Part shown: in pieces, positions 31,600 to 33,967 of the stretch
Numbering within the stretch: the first letter of the stretch is position 1
Layout of the letters: each line of letters starts with the position of its first letter
The notes under the pieces: model-generated
Told to the model about the DNA's origin: nothing
What the model saw: only the letters and a program-made list of their open reading frames with translations
The model's database searches: none
From: CAZYBU01 sp964645775
GTDB taxonomy: Bacteria; Spirochaetota; UBA4802; UBA5550
DNA: 33,967 bases
Assembly: GCA_964645775.1 (NCBI GenBank)
Contig: CAZYBU010000033.1
Coordinates: forward strand, 1 to 33,967
Direction: 5' to 3'
Translations under genes and position numbers: made by a program

Positions 31600-33549
31600 A
31601 TGCTCAAACGTTTTCTCATATCCATAACAACACTGGTTTTTCTCTTCTCCTGTACCCAGAGATCGGAAGGACTGAGGACCACGGACGTTCCCCGTCTCAT
31701 GGACCGATTCCTGGGCATGCATGTCGTTTACCATCAATTCAATGATACTGTCTCGGAGCGAATGCTCCATAACTATATTCGTTCCTTTGACGCCGGAAAG
31801 TATTACTTCTACCAGACCGACATCGACTCCTTTATGATACATAGCGATAAACTGGATGACTACGTGCAGCAGGGTAATTACGACCTGATGTACAATATCC
31901 ACCAGGTATTTAAAAAGAGGTTCGAGGATAACATGAAGCTTTTCAACGAACTTCTGGAACGAAACTACGACTTCAACAGGGATGAAACCATGATCTCCGA
32001 CCGGAGCGTGGTCAAATACGTCACCAGCAGCGAGGAGATGAAGGAACGATGGCGCAAAAATATTAAGCTCCAGCTACTCAATTACCTGGCCGCTGAAAAT
32101 GACATCAAAGAAGCAAAGAAAAAACTAAGAAAAAAATACCGGCTCATGGAGAAGCGTGTTAAAGAGATAGACGAGGAGAAGCTTATCACAAGATATCTTA
32201 ACTCTTTCTCCATGGCCCTGGACCCCCATTCCAACTATCTCTCCCAGAAACAGCACGAGGACTTCAAGATCCACATGGAGCTTAAACTTGAAGGGATCGG
32301 CGCCCGGCTAAGATCCGAAGACGGTTTCGTCATCGTGGAATCCCTTATCCCGGGCGGAGCCGCGGACAAACTTCCGAAAGGCACCCATCTTAAACCGGGT
32401 GACAAGATCGTTGCCGTGGCCCAGGGAAACAAGGACGCTGTTGACGTCATAGACATGGATCTCCGTGACGTGGTGCAGAAGATACGTGGTCCCAAGGGGA
32501 CCGAGGTGCGCCTTACGGTTCTGAGGGAAGACCCGGAATCGGGTAAAACGGAACGCCTGGTCATACCCATTATCCGGGAAGAGATTCGCCTCCAGGACAG
32601 TGACGCCGAAAGCGAGACCTATCTCCTTAAGAATGAAGGCAAGAGCGTTAATATTGGATACATCGAGCTCCCATCCTTCTACCAGGACAGGGAACGCAAC
32701 GTCAGTTCCGCGGGTGACGTTCGCCGCCAGCTTAAACTTCTCATGGAGAAGAACTGCGAGGTGATCGTCCTTGATCTTCGCGGCAACCCGGGAGGCCTTC
32801 TTAACGAGGCCGTGGACATCGCCGGGTTCTTCATTGATGAAGGCCCCGTTGTCCAGATCAAGGCGGCCCAGAACCGGCCCATGGTCATGCGGGACAACGA
32901 TTCAGGCATTATCTACAAGGGACCTCTCGTTATCCTCATCGACAAGTTCAGCGCCAGCGCCTCGGAGATCCTGGCCGGCGCCATCCGTGACTACAAACGG
33001 GGACTTATTATCGGCCCCAGCTCCACCTTCGGGAAGGGGACGGTCCAGTCGTACAATCCCCTGCCCAATGAACAGGGCGCTGTGAAGATAACGACCCATA
33101 TCTTCTACCAGCCTGGAGGCACATCTAACCAGCTTAACGGTATCCGCCCCCATATAATCGTGCCGGATATCTCCTCCGTTTGGGACATCGGCGAATCGAA
33201 GAGTCGTTATCCCCTGAAGTGGGAACCCATCCCCAGGGCAGATTTCCAGTCCTACAATTTCGTTTCGGACCGATATGTCGGTATCCTGAAGGGACTTTCG
33301 AGCAAACGTGTCAGTCAGGACCAGGACTTCCAGGAGCTCCAGGAGAAGATCCAGAGGCTTAAAGAGCAGCAAAAGAAGAAGACCATAAGCCTGAAGGAAG
33401 AGTCGAGCATGGAGCAGGAGCAGAAAAAAGATCTGGAGAAGACCTTCAATAATCGCAACGGCGACAAGGTCATCGATCTGGAGGAGGACATTTTCCTCAG
33501 GGAGGCCTTCAACGTCACAGCCGACTACATGAAGCTACTGGGAAGGTAA
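31600..33549 (+). CDS. Tail-specific (Prc/CtpA-type) S41 protease, lipoprotein
   Basis: A 649-residue envelope protease. The start at 31600 (MLKRFLISIT) gives a lipoprotein signal with lipobox LFSC (Cys18); GGGAG lies ten bases upstream. A helical N-terminal part of about 220 residues is followed by a PDZ domain (GIGARLRSEDGFVIVESLIPGGAADK to KIRGPKGTEVRLTV) and the S41 catalytic domain with LRGNPGGLLNEAV. The catalytic dyad is Ser453 in KFSASASEILAG and Lys479 in TFGKGTVQ. A charged, coiled-coil-like C-terminal tail (KIQRLKEQQKKKT) is as in Prc. It trims envelope proteins from their C termini and often controls lytic peptidoglycan enzymes. Full length and apparently active. Confidence 0.92.
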   Translation: MLKRFLISITTLVFLFSCTQRSEGLRTTDVPRLMDRFLGMHVVYHQFNDTVSERMLHNYIRSFDAGKYYFYQTDIDSFMIHSDKLDDYVQQGNYDLMYNIHQVFKKRFEDNMKLFNELLERNYDFNRDETMISDRSVVKYVTSSEEMKERWRKNIKLQLLNYLAAENDIKEAKKKLRKKYRLMEKRVKEIDEEKLITRYLNSFSMALDPHSNYLSQKQHEDFKIHMELKLEGIGARLRSEDGFVIVESLIPGGAADKLPKGTHLKPGDKIVAVAQGNKDAVDVIDMDLRDVVQKIRGPKGTEVRLTVLREDPESGKTERLVIPIIREEIRLQDSDAESETYLLKNEGKSVNIGYIELPSFYQDRERNVSSAGDVRRQLKLLMEKNCEVIVLDLRGNPGGLLNEAVDIAGFFIDEGPVVQIKAAQNRPMVMRDNDSGIIYKGPLVILIDKFSASASEILAGAIRDYKRGLIIGPSSTFGKGTVQSYNPLPNEQGAVKITTHIFYQPGGTSNQLNGIRPHIIVPDISSVWDIGESKSRYPLKWEPIPRADFQSYNFVSDRYVGILKGLSSKRVSQDQDFQELQEKIQRLKEQQKKKTISLKEESSMEQEQKKDLEKTFNNRNGDKVIDLEEDIFLREAFNVTADYMKLLGR

Positions 33550-33697
33550 GGACACAGGTACCCTCTACCTCCCAACCCCTTCGTGGCGCAGGCCATTTTT
33601 CAGAAGTGGATGGTCAGCACCGCTCCGGCAAAATCGGGGCAGAGGTAGGCGGTCACAATCCGGTTCAATTCTCTGATGTGAGCAGTGCCCGCGCTTT
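33550..33697. other. Gap with coding-like but startless stretch on the minus strand
   Basis: These 148 bases lie between the converging protease and toxin genes. Their GC content is near the window average, unlike the toxin. On the minus strand 33600-33697 can be read as about 31 codons ending in TGA, with a protein-like composition (HIRELNRIVTAYL within it) but no start or ribosome site, so it may be a gene remnant. CTACCTC (about 33565) and GAGGTAG (about 33642) form a 7-base inverted repeat. No convincing terminator, tRNA or integron recombination site is seen. Confidence 0.25.
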
Positions 33698-33967
33698 TTA
33701 TTTCTTTTTCCTATAACTATTTTTCCTATGTTCAATATCAATAATAAATATTATCACTTGATTTTTATCTATTGTATAAAATAATCTATAATTTACAATA
33801 CGGTAACGGTAAACATCTGAATATACTCCTTTTAATTTTTTAATATTTAATCCATAAAAAGGATTTTCTTTTAATTGAGGATATACATAGTTTTTGATTT
33901 TTTTATATAAGGATTCAAATTCATTATTTCCAATATTTTTTGAAAAATTTATAGTTTCAGCAATTTT
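33698..33967 (-). CDS. RelE/ParE-superfamily toxin, partial (N terminus beyond the window)
   Basis: Reading the complement from the right edge gives 89 residues ending in KKK and TAA. They include the RelE/ParE pattern: LKENPFYGLNIKKLKGVYSDVYRYRIVNYRLFYTID, then VIIFIIDIEHRKNSYR at the C terminus. The middle GVYSDVYRYRIVNYRLFY strand pair and the final HRKNSYR are where RNA-cleaving members carry catalytic basic and aromatic residues. The coding sequence is extremely AT-rich compared with neighbouring genes, a sign of recent acquisition. An antitoxin would be expected just upstream, beyond the window edge. The family is fairly sure, but mRNA interferase versus gyrase poison cannot be decided from this part. 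Confidence 0.8.
   Translation of the reverse strand, partial: KIAETINFSKNIGNNEFESLYKKIKNYVYPQLKENPFYGLNIKKLKGVYSDVYRYRIVNYRLFYTIDKNQVIIFIIDIEHRKNSYRKKK

Noticed and set aside
33550..33697. Integron attC site next to the toxin
   Set aside because: GTTGGGA and ATTGAAC each miss the core by one base, and the inner arms do not pair well, so the evidence is too weak for a call.

Overview
The window reads as chromosomal DNA of a free-living anaerobic bacterium, mid-GC by eye. Diderm features are an extracytoplasmic molybdoenzyme, several lipoproteins and a Prc-type protease. Lipoproteins with loosely conserved lipoboxes, bactofilin, DapL and a yaaR-holB-PSP1-metG neighbourhood fit Spirochaetota best, but that placement is an inference (about 0.5). 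I see no rRNA, tRNA, CRISPR array, insertion sequence or phage module.

Layout. 1-379: start of a CmpB-type membrane protein cut by the window edge. 580-6364 (minus strand): a five-gene respiratory operon read right to left, NrfD/ArrC-like anchor, ArrA-like molybdopterin catalytic subunit, four-cluster ferredoxin subunit, TorD-type chaperone, then a translationally coupled phosphodiesterase-fold lipoprotein. Cysteine spacing and active-site residues point to dissimilatory arsenate reductase (arrCABD order). 6585-7595: AI-2E family permease. 7701-11578 (minus): paaK-like ligase, tandem-ACT protein, IorA and IorB, an aryl-pyruvate oxidation module whose IorA lacks the usual C-terminal ferredoxin domain. 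11675-15906 (minus): a penicillin-acylase homologue without its nucleophile, dapL and a small lipoprotein.

16122-20783 (plus): bactofilin, YaaR family, DNA polymerase III delta prime, PSP1/RicT family and metG. 20785-22417 (minus): parA-parB. 22584-25989 (plus): a beta-rich protein overlapping an RPH/PEP-synthase-like dikinase. 25978-27105 (minus): a membrane-anchored GATase-like protein. 27222-28505 (plus): glutaredoxin, ferredoxin-thioredoxin-reductase-type catalytic subunit, PAP2 phosphatase. 28526-31420 (minus): gatA, a TPR lipoprotein and moaA. 31600-33549 (plus): a Prc/CtpA-type lipoprotein protease. 33698-33967 (minus): the C-terminal part of a very AT-rich RelE/ParE toxin, probably acquired.

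How it fits together. MoaA makes cofactor for the molybdoenzyme. IorAB with PaaK would turn aryl-pyruvates into aryl-acetyl-CoA and arylacetate and reduce ferredoxin. The FTR-type protein could spend reduced ferredoxin on disulfide reduction through the adjacent glutaredoxin. The most interesting points are the arr-like operon with its unusual fifth gene, the nucleophile-less acylase, the ferredoxin-less IorA, the split lipocalin-like/dikinase pair and the glutaredoxin-FTR pair.
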